Source: Pantoea septica (GTDB taxonomy: Bacteria; Pseudomonadota; Gammaproteobacteria; Enterobacterales; Enterobacteriaceae). Taken from it: a stretch of DNA of 64,000 nt. The notes beneath the pieces are model-generated. The model worked only from the letters and a program-made list of their open reading frames with translations, was not told the DNA's origin and made no database searches. The DNA lies in contig NZ_MLJJ01000006.1 of NCBI RefSeq assembly GCF_002095575.1, forward strand, positions 89,634 to 153,633, in the 5' to 3' direction. Positions 24,646 to 33,591 of the stretch are shown here, one piece after another; the first letter of the stretch is position 1, and the number at the start of each line of letters is the position of its first letter. The position numbers were made by a program, and so were the translations under genes.

Positions 24646-25818
24646 ATTCTGCTGACAGTTCGAACTGGCAAGAGAATGCGCTGATGTTGGCGCCTGCCAC
24701 GTTTCTTATGTAAAACTTGGCAGATGTTGCGCTACTTTCACTGGGAGCATATGAAAGAATGTAGTCAGCGCTAACGTTAATTGGCGTTGCTCTACCCCAT
24801 GCCGGAGCCTCTTTGAATACGCCAGAAGGCAGAGCTACTGTATAGCTCCCGGTTGAGGCAGAGATTGCATTAACGGATGTCGTCTCTCTCTACGTATGAG
24901 GTTGTTGGCGTCGTGAATGATGCGTCAGTTGCGCTTCCCCGATGAATATTCCCTTGGTATGTGCTGTAGTTAAAATATGACAGGTCGGACAATGCTGTAG
25001 TCATATCACGAACAGTGTTGCCAGTTACAGACCAGTAGGAAATACTAGTGCTGCTTCCGGTAAGGAATCCATTGAACCCTCTCGCATTGTTGTTTGCGAT
25101 CATGCCCTCAATTCCGCCCGAAATATTTATTGCGTATTGAGTAGAAGCACCAGTGCTCAGCATATTACCGTAGATTTGGTTGCCTGTAATTGTCGCATTA
25201 TCACCCGATGACGTTATGGCCGTTCCGGCTACGCTGATCCAGTTATTAGAAATAATTAGCGCATCAACTACAGAACTGATCGCGCTTCCTGTGCCAAGAA
25301 TGATGTCAATAATGTTATTAGTGACAGTGGCCAGAAGTCCTGCCTGGAAGAAGGCTGCCTGAGTACAAGCAATAATTGTATTGTTGTTTATCATCCAGCC
25401 TTCACAGCGGTGCCCAACGGTTGTATCGGTAGACCAGTTAATGCCGCGGGAAAAGCTCATAATGGTGTTGCGTGTTACGCTGATGTTTACAGAGCTGAGG
25501 CCATTTATGCCTGTACCATACTGACCAACATACGCTGGAACGTTCATCAGCTCATTACCAGAGATTGTTCCATACCACGCATTTTGCAAGAGGATTGCAT
25601 TCGCAAAGTAATAAGATGTTGAGTTAACTGGATTCCCAATAAAACAGTTAGTGATACTCCAGTGTTCAACAGCACTTCCAGACAGGTCACCGATAACAAT
25701 TGCCCCTGCGGCGCGGGGGACCAGCTTAAGGCCGTTTATTGAAGATCCACTCGCAAGAACAACTATCCTGCCTGAACCTCCAAACCTGATTTCTGCACCA
25801 TTTGATGAACATCAAAGA
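24644..25818 (-). pseudogene. Phage tailspike-like beta-helix protein, truncated and frameshifted
   Basis: The minus strand encodes a right-handed beta-helix pattern (repeated G-N-x-I/V turns such as SVNISVTRNTIMSF, DNATITGNQIYGN, ISYWSVTGNTVRD). The N-terminus is missing: the frame is open only from about 25818. At about 24880, in a run of GA repeats, a frameshift separates ...TTPTTSYVER from a C-terminal part (TTSVNAISASTGSYTVALPS to FELSAE) that ends at 24644. It converges on gtrC2, the P22-like order of gtr genes facing tailspike gene 9. Confidence 0.75.
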
Positions 25819-26017
25819 CAGGGATGAAAGAGGCCGCACATATGTTCCAGGTGGAGAAAATTCCCCGCACTCAAAACTGACTGATGAAGACGTCCTATCC
25901 ATCCTTAGCTCCTCTGAAAGTCACCGGGCCTTAGGAAAGAAATTCGGCGTCATGCCATCTGCCATCTTTTCCATAAAGAAAGGCAAGACATGGAAACACT
26001 TAGGGAAGAGAGATTAA
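25805..26017 (+). pseudogene. C-terminal fragment of a phage HNH homing endonuclease
   Basis: About 70 residues (GENSPHSKLTDEDVLSILSS, HRALGKKFGVMPSAIFSIKKGKTWKHL) match the C-terminal DNA-binding repeat of HNH homing nucleases. The HNH catalytic part would lie upstream, where only antisense tailspike sequence is found, so it is a remnant. Confidence 0.6.
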
Positions 26018-26089
26018 GTGGCGCTCGTCGTGAGCATTTTAATAATTATCGCCTGCATAGTGGCCTGGTACTGGCCGGATAAGGAGTAG
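26018..26089 (+). CDS. Candidate 23-residue membrane peptide before xis
   Basis: GTG start. The peptide MALVVSILIIIACIVAWYWP plus DKE is a single hydrophobic helix ending inside the xis ribosome site. The second xis module has a comparable peptide at 34622-34681. The repetition in two diverged modules supports it, but the start codon and expression are uncertain. Confidence 0.45.
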   Translation: MALVVSILIIIACIVAWYWPDKE

Positions 26090-26091
26090 GT

Positions 26092-26349
26092 ATGGAAAAC
26101 GTAATTCAGCTGATGCCCAGCAAATGGGTTACTGAAGATGTTCTGATAGCAATCACCGGCTTGCGGCCCGGCACAATCAAGAGAGCCAGGGAGAACGCCT
26201 GGCTTCAGGGTAGAGAGTACCTGCTCTTCTCTCCAGTGAACGATCCCAAGCCAAACAGTGAAGCAATGTACAACCGTGAGGCAATCGACAAGTGGATCGA
26301 GTCTCAGGCGCAACGTCAACCAGATGCGGCTGAGCGGAAAAAGGCTTAA
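26092..26349 (+). CDS. xis: Phage excisionase-like protein (element module)
   Basis: 85 residues (MENVIQLMPSKWVTEDVLIA, TGLRPGTIKRARENAWLQGRE) with the winged-helix pattern of excisionases that precede lambdoid integrases. AAGGAG precedes the ATG. It lies 33 bp before the integrase. A diverged paralogue with the same N-terminus is at 34699. Confidence 0.85.
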   Translation: MENVIQLMPSKWVTEDVLIAITGLRPGTIKRARENAWLQGREYLLFSPVNDPKPNSEAMYNREAIDKWIESQAQRQPDAAERKKA

Positions 26350-26382
26350 CCTGACCTCCCTTTCAACCAATGGAGATGGCGC

Positions 26383-27663
26383 ATGTCAAAATCAGCGTAT
26401 CCGACCGGAGTAGAAAACCATGGCGGCTTTCTGTGGATCTGGTTTGTCTATCAGGGTAAAAGAGTTCGTGAGTCACTTGGAGTACCTGACACGCCGAAAA
26501 ACAGGAAGGCTGCCGGTGAACTCAGAACGGCGATTACGTATCGCATCCAGACGGGAGCATTCAGTTACAAAGAGCAATTCCCGCAGTCGAAGCGATATGA
26601 AACAGACAGAAGCAAGCAGAGTGTCACCATTAAGGAGATGTGTGAAAAATACCTAGCGCTGAAGCAGCCGACAATATCTGCTATCACATTGAAAAACTTC
26701 AGGGCCAGACTGAAGACTGTTTACCTTCTTCTTGGCGAAGATGTACCGATATCATCAATCCGGCAAGAGGACGTTCTAAGGGTAAGGAACGAGCTTCTGA
26801 ACGGAACCCAGTTCATTCGCATGTTTCAAGATGAGCCTAAAAAAGGGCGCACGGTCACAACTGTAAACTGCTCTATTTATCAACTTAAAAGCGTGCTGGC
26901 ATTTGCTGTAACCAACGGATACATCGCTAACAATCCGGCAGATGGCATTTCTCCTATGAGGAAGGATAAGAGTGCTCCGGACCCGCTATCCAAGGATGAA
27001 TTTCGCAGGATCATCAGTGCAGCCAGTCATCCACAGATTAAGAATTTCTGGTCAATCGCGGTATACACCGGCATGCGCCATGGTGAGTTGTGCGCGCTGG
27101 CATGGGAAGATGTCGATCTTGTGAATGGCACAATCACCGTCTGCAGAAACCTTACCGCTCTGGGTAATTTCTGTAAGCCTAAAACATCCGCAGGCGAAAG
27201 GGTGATCAATTTAATCGAGCCAGCAATTCAGGCATTAAAAGACCAGATGCTGGTCACAAGGATGAAGAAGGCAGTTGAGATAGAGGTTGTTGGGAGAGAG
27301 TATGGCAGGAAAGAACGGCAGGATGTGACTTTTGTTTTTAGCTCAGAAGTGACCGATGTATCAGGTAACGGCGGTGGGCACTACTCAGTCATGTCAGTAA
27401 GCGGTATGTGGAAAGGCATTATCAAACGATCTGGGGTCAGGCACAGGAGGCCATACCAGACGAGGCACACCTATGCGTGCTGGTCACTCACTGCAGGAGC
27501 TAATCCAAGTTTCATTGCCTCACAAATGGGCCACCGAAACGCGCAGATGCTTTATACGGTTTATGGAAAGTGGATGAGTGACAATAACAGTGAGCAAGTT
27601 GACCTTCTAAACAGCAAACTAAACGCATTTGCCCCATCAGTGCCCCAAAGGAAAGAGGCTTAA
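26383..27663 (+). CDS. int: Tyrosine integrase of the gtrC-targeting element
   Basis: 426 residues, intact. The arm-binding N-terminus is SAYPTGVENHGGFLWIWFVY; the catalytic domain has Arg in TGMRHGELCALAW, Arg in RPYQTRHTYACW, His in ASQMGHRNAQM and Tyr in YTVYGKWM. The type is that of HK620/KplE1 integrases, which often sit beside gtr genes. GGAG precedes the start. The stop lies 46 bp from the right core, the normal position next to att. Confidence 0.93.
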   Translation: MSKSAYPTGVENHGGFLWIWFVYQGKRVRESLGVPDTPKNRKAAGELRTAITYRIQTGAFSYKEQFPQSKRYETDRSKQSVTIKEMCEKYLALKQPTISAITLKNFRARLKTVYLLLGEDVPISSIRQEDVLRVRNELLNGTQFIRMFQDEPKKGRTVTTVNCSIYQLKSVLAFAVTNGYIANNPADGISPMRKDKSAPDPLSKDEFRRIISAASHPQIKNFWSIAVYTGMRHGELCALAWEDVDLVNGTITVCRNLTALGNFCKPKTSAGERVINLIEPAIQALKDQMLVTRMKKAVEIEVVGREYGRKERQDVTFVFSSEVTDVSGNGGGHYSVMSVSGMWKGIIKRSGVRHRRPYQTRHTYACWSLTAGANPSFIASQMGHRNAQMLYTVYGKWMSDNNSEQVDLLNSKLNAFAPSVPQRKEA

Positions 27664-27708
27664 ACAATTAGCATTTAAATACATGTAGTTATATCTCAAT
27701 GCCATTTC

Positions 27709-27717
27709 TACGAACGT
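27709..27717. other. attR core (TACGAACGT)
   Basis: Second copy of the 9-bp core, immediately followed by the 3' part of gtrC1 (TCACTGGTATCTTTC). See the left copy at 23176-23184. Confidence 0.8.
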
Positions 27718-28552
27718 TCACTGGTATCTTTCAATATATCTTGTCGCGGTTGTTATGGCCAAAGATGCAGAAAGTTTACCAGAGAAAATGCATGACTTCA
27801 TTGTTCTGGTGATAAGCGGACTAAGTGGGCCCTTCGTTGTTTTCATTGCACCATGCCTGATTATAAAGAGAATCTATACAAGAGAGGGGTTGATTAATGC
27901 GGTTAAAGGCATCAACCTGTTTGACGTTGTCATGGCTATTTGTTGTGTAATCCAGTTGTGGGCAATCCTTGCAACATCAGGATCGACACGCATTGATGCG
28001 CCTCTGGGATATAGCTTTGGCTTGCTTGCCGACATCGTTTCTTGTCGCATTATTTATGGCTCATTCCTTCCATTTAACATGGCGCGAGAAATGGCTGCGC
28101 ACGGTAATGTCAATGCAGGGTTGTTCATCATTCTTTGCGTCGTACTACTATTTGCCTTCTTCCGGTATGGATGGAGAGTGAAATGCCTTATTCTCTTCCC
28201 GCTTCTGATGATAGGCTTTGCGCTTAAAAGCCCGGTCATTGCTATTGGCCAACCCCAATGGCCTCTGATATTTAATACGGAAAGTGGTGAAAGATATTTC
28301 TATGTTACCAACATAGCTCTGGCATGTCTGGCTATCGCACTGGCTTCGTCCATCACGAAGATCAGGATTACCATCCTTTCCGTCGGAGTGATTATCTTCC
28401 TTTCTTTTGTCCCTAAACATTTCCGGCTCCCTGCCCTTCCTGCGTCTGGTTACTATCAGGATGTTAAGTCGTTTGATGAAAAACCTTCTGGTGAAACGGT
28501 TTCTATAAGGATTCTGCCGCCAGGATGGGACATGAAACTTATTAAAAAATAG
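27718..28552 (+). pseudogene. gtrC1, 3' part
   Basis: In frame from the core it reads HWYLSIYLVAVVMAKDAESL and continues through several membrane segments to GWDMKLIKK, parallel to gtrC2 to the end (PPGWIMTLHKK). An ATG at 27755 opens a 265-residue frame, but without a ribosome site it is unlikely to be translated as such. 835 bases, completing 1254 with the 5' part. Confidence 0.88.
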
Positions 28553-28558
28553 AATGGA

Positions 28559-28583
28559 GCCCACCTTCCCGGTGGGCTTTTTT
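28559..28583. terminator. Terminator after gtrC1
   Basis: GCCCACC (28559-28565) and GGTGGGC (28571-28577) with loop TTCCC, then T6. It lies between the end of gtrC1 and a convergent tail-protein fragment. Confidence 0.88.
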
Positions 28584-28745
28584 ATGCCATAAAGATATTA
28601 CCAGTCTGAACACTACCCGCACCTGCATTAATAGATGTTGCACAAGTAAATACGTTACCTGTAGCACAGGTATAATATGCGACTCCCTCAGTGAGAGAGT
28701 AAGAGTTTCCGGTTGTTCGAAAGGCGTTGCCGGAAAAAATTTAGA
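28582..28745 (-). pseudogene. C-terminal fragment of a phage tail protein
   Basis: The minus strand reads FSGNAFRTTGNSYSLTEGVA...CATSINAGAGSVQTGNIFMA before a stop at 28582. The Gly/Ser/Thr-rich pattern fits the end of a tailspike or fibre. It converges on gtrC1 through a shared terminator, repeating the layout seen at gtrC2. The upstream part is lost. Confidence 0.5.
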
Positions 28746-29009
28746 CTGTCGGCCGACACGGCTCACAAACGGACACTATCTTTGCCTTTACCCTCCCCAG
28801 CACGATAATTCCTTCCATATCATCCCCGTCGATCGTTTCACCATCCTGCGTTATCAATCTGGAAGCAAACAGCTTGCCTACCACCGGGTAGCCATAGTAC
28901 TGAAAAGCCATTTCATCGCCAGGCTTCATCGTTTCGGCACGGTCTACGATGACAAGCCCGTCTGGCGTCTCCACACGGACACGCTGTCGTTTTCATATTC
29001 CCTGAACAT
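28741..29009 (-). pseudogene. Small phage-type protein with frameshift
   Basis: Start ATG 29009 (MFREYENDSVSV) after AAAGGG. A two-base repeat in GTGTGG near 28975 shifts the frame; the rest (ETPDGLVIVDRAETMKPGDE, GYPVVGKLFASRLITQDGE, EGIIVLGRVKAKIV) runs to 28741. The last part faintly recalls the end of S24 repressor/UmuD-type proteins, but I cannot assign it. A palindrome (29033-29048) lies just upstream. Confidence 0.5.
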
Positions 29010-29032
29010 AAAGCTACCCTTTACATTCATCA

Positions 29033-29048
29033 GTGTGTATAAACACAG
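29033..29048 (-). promoter_or_regulatory. LexA-box-like palindrome
   Basis: GTGTGTATAAACACAG differs from CTG-N10-CAG only by G in place of the first C. It lies 24 bp upstream of the frameshifted small gene on the minus strand. It may be a decayed SOS box or another repressor site. Confidence 0.4.
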
Positions 29049-29161
29049 TGATATTCAGAACTGGTTTTTGCAATCTGTCTGGGGGTTTGTCATGAGTATG
29101 TGAAGGGCTAAGATTTGGGTAACCACCCCGCAGCCCGCTCAGACAGGTGCGACGAAGATCT

Positions 29162-29184
29162 GCCCCTTCGCCGGGGCTTTTTTT
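29162..29184 (+). terminator. Phage-type terminator
   Basis: GCCCC (29162-29166) pairs with GGGGC (29173-29177) across TTCGCC, followed by T7. Upstream, CTGTCTG near 29073 and CAGACAG near 29138 could pair, so 29070-29184 may be a short structured transcript of phage origin. Confidence 0.65.
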
Positions 29185-29357
29185 GTGTTAGGATTTACGC
29201 CAACTTAAGAAAGGGGTACTAATCATGAGTAGTTGTGCATATGAGGCCATAAGAATATACCTCGGCATATAATAAGAAACGATAGGAGTTAAGTAGTTAA
29301 TAAGTAGCAATAACGAATACCATTTTTGATAAATGCACAAAGCTGGACAAAATAAAC

Positions 29358-30836
29358 ATGCTTGCTAAGACCATATCTTTAGGTAATGAAGAGCTAAAAA
29401 AATACCGATATATTTTTATAGCCGCACTGGTGTCTTATATACTCATTTTTGGATTTGAGCTTACTCACTTCACCTTGTCCATTGATGAAGAACTAATGGA
29501 TAATTTTCACCAGACTCTTAGTTTGGGACGCTGGGGACATGCCTTGTTGAGGAAATACATTCTTCCTGAGCCATACATTCCTTTTTTTACATTGATTCTT
29601 TCTATTCTTATACTTTCTGTATCATCTGTTATAGCAAGTGTTTACCTTGATCTATCCACACGCCAATCTGTAATTTTTGTCATAATGCTGGCTGCGATAC
29701 CTCAGATGGCATATCAGCTTGAGTTCAGCAATCAAGCGGATACTATTGCCATATCAGTATTGTGCTCCGTGTTGTCGTTAACTTTACTGAATCGCTTGAG
29801 CATTGTTAATGCTGTCTCATTTGTCTTACTAACTGTCGCTTCGCTTTCAATTTATCAGTCAATATTCCTTTACGCCGCCTCATTGTTGATGGTATGGGTG
29901 TCAATTGGTGTTTTCAGAGGAAATCTAAATTTCATAAAATCATTAAAGATATGTACAATATTCTTGTTTTTAGTTATCATTTCTCTCATTATCAATAGTT
30001 ACGTATCCGTCGTAGTCTCCAGCCATTACAATGTAGCCATTTCCGACTATCTTTCTGACAGGATGGGATGGAAGATTGCGCCGACGCATACTATTATAAT
30101 GAATATAATTGGCGTAACTAGAGACTATTTAACTTTCAATGCTGAATATGGAATGAATGCTTTCCCTTTCTCAGTATTGTTCCTGCTGGCATCTGTCGCA
30201 GGTGCGTTTTATTATCGTAAAAATCCAATTCTTACTTCTGTTGTGCTGGTTCTGACTTTTTTTTCTGCATTCTCTCTTAATTTTGCTCTAGGCATGAGGT
30301 TACCACCAAGAACTATGACGCAAATACCTGTGGTGTTTGCTGGATTATTCATCATGGCTGTGCTTATCTTCAGGTTGAATGTTAGCGCGCTGGTAATTGC
30401 ATTAATGTTCCTACTCACTAGTGCGGCATCTTCTAACAGGTTATTTTATACAGACTATATGGCCAGAAAAGCTGACGACCACCTGGCTACCAGAATAGTT
30501 GTGGCAATACAGCAGGAATATCCTACCGTAGATATTGATAATACACCCATATTCTTCTACGGAAGCTATACGCCTTATAACCAATGGTCACTAGCTAATT
30601 CTGATATTTTTGGTCGTTCGTTCTTTAGTCAGGACAAGGGTAATAACACAAGGATGAATGGTTATCTTTCTATTTCCAACATAATTAAAGTTAAGCGCCC
30701 GAACCCTGAACAAGTAGCAATGGCCAGAGAGGCAGGGGCTGACTTGCCATCCTGGCCGAACAAAGGCTCAGTTTCAATGGTTAATGGTGTATTGATAGTT
30801 AAGCTATCTAATGAACTTAGCAAGTATAATAATTAA
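29358..30836 (+). CDS. Polytopic glucosyltransferase (Glucos_trans_II-like, third gtr specificity gene)
   Basis: 492 residues with about eleven membrane segments and a soluble C-terminal part. The N-terminus (FELTHFTLSIDEELMDNF, LSLGRWGHALLRKYILPEP) is the pattern of Glucos_trans_II proteins such as E. coli YfdI and Shigella Gtr enzymes, which add glucose to the O-antigen using GtrAB-made donor. No gtrAB adjoins it, so it would need the pair at 21.3 kb. The AT-rich sequence and poor ribosome site suggest a recent or decaying acquisition. Confidence 0.82.
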   Translation: MLAKTISLGNEELKKYRYIFIAALVSYILIFGFELTHFTLSIDEELMDNFHQTLSLGRWGHALLRKYILPEPYIPFFTLILSILILSVSSVIASVYLDLSTRQSVIFVIMLAAIPQMAYQLEFSNQADTIAISVLCSVLSLTLLNRLSIVNAVSFVLLTVASLSIYQSIFLYAASLLMVWVSIGVFRGNLNFIKSLKICTIFLFLVIISLIINSYVSVVVSSHYNVAISDYLSDRMGWKIAPTHTIIMNIIGVTRDYLTFNAEYGMNAFPFSVLFLLASVAGAFYYRKNPILTSVVLVLTFFSAFSLNFALGMRLPPRTMTQIPVVFAGLFIMAVLIFRLNVSALVIALMFLLTSAASSNRLFYTDYMARKADDHLATRIVVAIQQEYPTVDIDNTPIFFYGSYTPYNQWSLANSDIFGRSFFSQDKGNNTRMNGYLSISNIIKVKRPNPEQVAMAREAGADLPSWPNKGSVSMVNGVLIVKLSNELSKYNN

Positions 30837-31069
30837 AAAGTTGCCCACCAGAGACGGTGGGCATCCTCATTAAGCTGGCCTGTTTGGCCAAGGAATATCT
30901 GCATCAGTATTAGCGTCTAAAGCTTATAGATGGTCAATATAACTAAGCATAAGCTGAGTGACGTTGTCTCCTCATCAGTGAGCTTACGCCCAATCAAAAG
31001 CTTAGTTTGCCATACACTATATTGTTGAAGCCTGATTTATTAAGGCCTCTTTAGATGCTAAACCAGATT
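30837..31069. other. Non-coding, decayed sequence after the third glucosyltransferase
   Basis: It contains a hairpin GCCCACC (30843-30849) with GGTGGGC (30856-30862), the same stem as the gtrC1 terminator but without a T run. No coding frame is seen. Confidence 0.4.
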
Positions 31070-31299
31070 AATCAATCCCTGTTTTGTTTGTACGATTTCT
31101 TCATCCGTTGATTCAGGGGCTGCGAATTCCCCATCTATATAAGCGAATCCGATAGCGATTGTTTGATTTTCATCAAGTGGTACCACCTAAGAGCCATCAC
31201 CTGCTGAAAGGCCAAAATCAAATTAATCTAATCATCCTGAGAAGAAAAGTAAGCCACATTAACAACTTTCCCATCTTTTATAATGACTGCATTTGGCAT
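31070..31299 (-). pseudogene. Decayed phage tail-assembly-type gene
   Basis: Start ATG 31299 (MPNAVIIKDGKVVNVAYFSS), then in-frame stops. Further on, a related frame reads PLDENQTIAIGFAYIDGEFA. Short proteins with this N-terminus follow tail genes in several prophages. Its ATG overlaps the stop of the preceding remnant (TAATG). Confidence 0.5.
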
Positions 31300-31737
31300 T
31301 ATGCATATTCCTCTACAATAAATATCTCGTAAACTGACTGACTGGTGACATTCGCGCCAGCGCCAATGCCAAATACCTTAAAATTATTGATAGCTATTAA
31401 AGTGTCACTCCCCATGCGCCGTCATCAAATCCGGCAATATATTTATTGTCCATATCGGAGCCGAAGAATTTTAACCCAACTGATGGCGTTAAAATAAGAG
31501 GCGTTTGAATGTCCCCTGCCCATACTCCCGCAGCTTTAACTGTCTGATAGCGGACAGAAGCTCGAGTGACACCTGGCTGATATCCTCTTCAGGAAATACC
31601 CAGACTGAGATGGTCATATCCTGATTGTCGACTATTTGCATTCTCAAACCGGAACCTTCTAGCGCAACTTCCAGAATCGCCTTAGCGGCGCTAACAGCTG
31701 AGCCTGTTGTTTGGGTTAAGCATAAAGCGATCGGCAT
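31300..31737 (-). pseudogene. Phage baseplate/tail remnant with frameshifts
   Basis: An 82-residue frame (31489-31737) contains AAKAILEVALEGSGLRMQIV, DNQDMTISVWVF and REYGQGTFKRLLF, then stops. Two other frames carry on with TPSVGLKFFGSDMDNKYIAG and VFGIGAGANVTSQSVYEIF. The first pieces recall DUF2612-type baseplate proteins; this is from memory and weak. At least two frameshifts and a missing N-terminus. Confidence 0.45.
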
Positions 31738-31898
31738 TCAGCGAATGACGAGCATAGACGCCGTGATAATCCCCGGCGTTCATTAATATGGCATTGGTTT
31801 ATTCACCAACTAAACCATTTCAACATCACATTATGCGTGAGGGAATTTTTTGTCACTTAGTTATCTTTTATATGAAACTCAACTTGATACAATATGCC

Positions 31899-32027
31899 TT
31901 ATTGATTGGCTCGAAATAGCTGGATAAGTGAGTGACGCGGCGCTGTTGGTGTTAACACCATACAAACCCAGCTTGCTAAACATAGTGTATGCTATGCACG
32001 AACCATAATCACCGAGCCAATCAATAA
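31899..32027. repeat. 129-bp structured element with 15-bp inverted termini
   Basis: TTATTGATTGGCTCG (31899-31913) is the exact reverse complement of 32013-32027. Inside are AGCTGG paired with CCAGCT, the 12-bp palindrome GGTGTTAACACC and a CATAG-CTATG hairpin. No target-site duplication is evident. It could be a MITE-like insertion, or a folded RNA such as a retron-type non-coding segment, but no reverse transcriptase is near. Confidence 0.6.
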
Positions 32028-32083
32028 TCTACACCGACATATATAAAAATCACCCTGCGAACAATCGCAGATATTGATTAATT

Positions 32084-33103
32084 TTATACAAAATACCTAA
32101 AAAACTTGATCCTTCTAGCGAGCCACACTATAAAAACCGAAACCAGGAAGATAATTAAAGTGTTTACCGCAGGGTCTACAATAGCTCGCCCACGCATTAC
32201 AAACTCGTATTTTTCTAAGACAATAAAAACCAGCCAATGGACCAGATAAACACCGAAAGAGCACTCACCAACAGTCAATACAAAGCGAGTTAAAGTATTA
32301 GGTAGCCATGAGAAATCCAGAGACATCACGATATTAAAAATAACATATGATGACAAGAAAACAATGAGTGTATTAAAACCATAGAATCTCTCGTCTGGTT
32401 TCCCAGCCAGCCCGGAAGCATTAAGGTTAAGCCATGAATTTAATGAAAGAAGAGCAAAATATATCAGAAGTGCTGGTAATACTCTTACTTTCTTATGCAT
32501 GTATGGAAAAGCCATTGCATACAATAAAAAGGATGGAAAAGTAAGATTAAATTGATTCAAACCAGACAGGAATCCATAGTCCCCTGGCATTAACTTAGAG
32601 TAAGCGATAATTGAAGGCAGACATATTGTGAAAAAGAAAACAACCCAAAAAAGATATTTGAATTTATCTTTTCCTTCTTCATAAAAAACATGTTTAACAA
32701 GCGGCAATGCAAACATAAATCCAATAAAAGGAGCTATAAACCAGAGGTGGAATGATGTACTCCTTGTGAATAGTCTGATTATAAACTCAATAAAACTACC
32801 CCCGCCATTATAAACATAATAAATTACAGACCATGTAATAAAAGGAATCCCTATCCTGATCAGTCTTGATGCCAAGCCTTTCTGGCTTTTATTGTTAAAC
32901 GATATATATGCGGCAATTATAAAAAAAACAGGAACGCAGAATCTAGATATTGTGTAATAAATATGACTGGAGATCCACGCTAGGTAATTTTTACTCATTA
33001 AATTCGGATCATAATAGTGTTGCATAGTCATATGAATTAGTATGACACCAACGACAGCCATGAAACGTAGAACCTCAATATTTAAATTTTTTATTTGCTT
33101 CAA
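32084..33103 (-). CDS. Acyltransferase-3 family O-acetyltransferase, WecH/Oac-like
   Basis: 339 residues with about ten membrane segments. Typical features are LRFMAVVGVILIHMTMQHYY at the N-terminus, RFCVPVFFIIAAY and FHLWFIAPFIGF. Such enzymes acetylate O-antigen or enterobacterial common antigen sugars; serotype-converting phages carry similar genes (oac). AT-rich coding unlike the flanking flagellar genes supports transfer. The specific substrate cannot be read from sequence. Confidence 0.85.
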   Translation of the reverse strand: MKQIKNLNIEVLRFMAVVGVILIHMTMQHYYDPNLMSKNYLAWISSHIYYTISRFCVPVFFIIAAYISFNNKSQKGLASRLIRIGIPFITWSVIYYVYNGGGSFIEFIIRLFTRSTSFHLWFIAPFIGFMFALPLVKHVFYEEGKDKFKYLFWVVFFFTICLPSIIAYSKLMPGDYGFLSGLNQFNLTFPSFLLYAMAFPYMHKKVRVLPALLIYFALLSLNSWLNLNASGLAGKPDERFYGFNTLIVFLSSYVIFNIVMSLDFSWLPNTLTRFVLTVGECSFGVYLVHWLVFIVLEKYEFVMRGRAIVDPAVNTLIIFLVSVFIVWLARRIKFFRYFV

Positions 33104-33591
33104 GAAATTTACCTTTTTAAAAGTATACTATTTAATCTTTTCACCTAAGGCTTAACCTCTGATCAACTACCTATAAAATTTCCAGCATTTAAAATACTTA
33201 ATAAATATTGCAAGTAAAATACCGCAATAAGAATGAACCCCATCCAACCCTCCTTTTTGAACCAAATGATTACGAATAATTTCAATTAGCTAATTTAAGT
33301 GACCCATTTCACATTTAAAGACGATTTATGGCTGTTTTCGTGGTTAACAAAACGTTTCATTTCACCATAAATATTTCTAGAAATAAATATGGAAAACATC
33401 ATCAAACTAGTTTCAGGCAAATGAGTGCCTAATTCAGTGCTGATAGCTATCGCTGGCATAGCGAGTTAAGCCTTCTTGCTGCTTTGCCCATCGCTTTTGC
33501 TCGTAAACTACCTTAGGAGAAGATGTGGCTGTATGGTCACGTTTACTCTTATTGGGTGAAGTTATTGCTATCTACCGACATTGGAGATCGA
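33104..33591. other. AT-rich non-coding region
   Basis: About 490 bases, strongly AT-rich to 33420, presumably containing the acyltransferase promoter. Nothing else is recognised. Confidence 0.45.

Larger units (their letters stand above)
23176..27717 (+). mobile_element. 4.53-kb integrative element inserted in gtrC1
   Basis: Both junctions carry TACGAACGT (23176-23184 and 27709-27717). The left end carries gtrC2 and the right end carries xis and an intact tyrosine integrase whose stop is 46 bp from the right core. Removing one core plus the interior joins 419 and 835 bases of gtrC1 into exactly 418 codons including the stop, the same as gtrC2. Between are a frameshifted tailspike gene and a fragment of an HNH nuclease. 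Confidence 0.85.

Noticed and set aside
27755..28552. 265-residue frame as an independent membrane protein
   Set aside because: No ribosome site, and it continues the split gtrC1 reading frame exactly; treated as the 3' part of a pseudogene.
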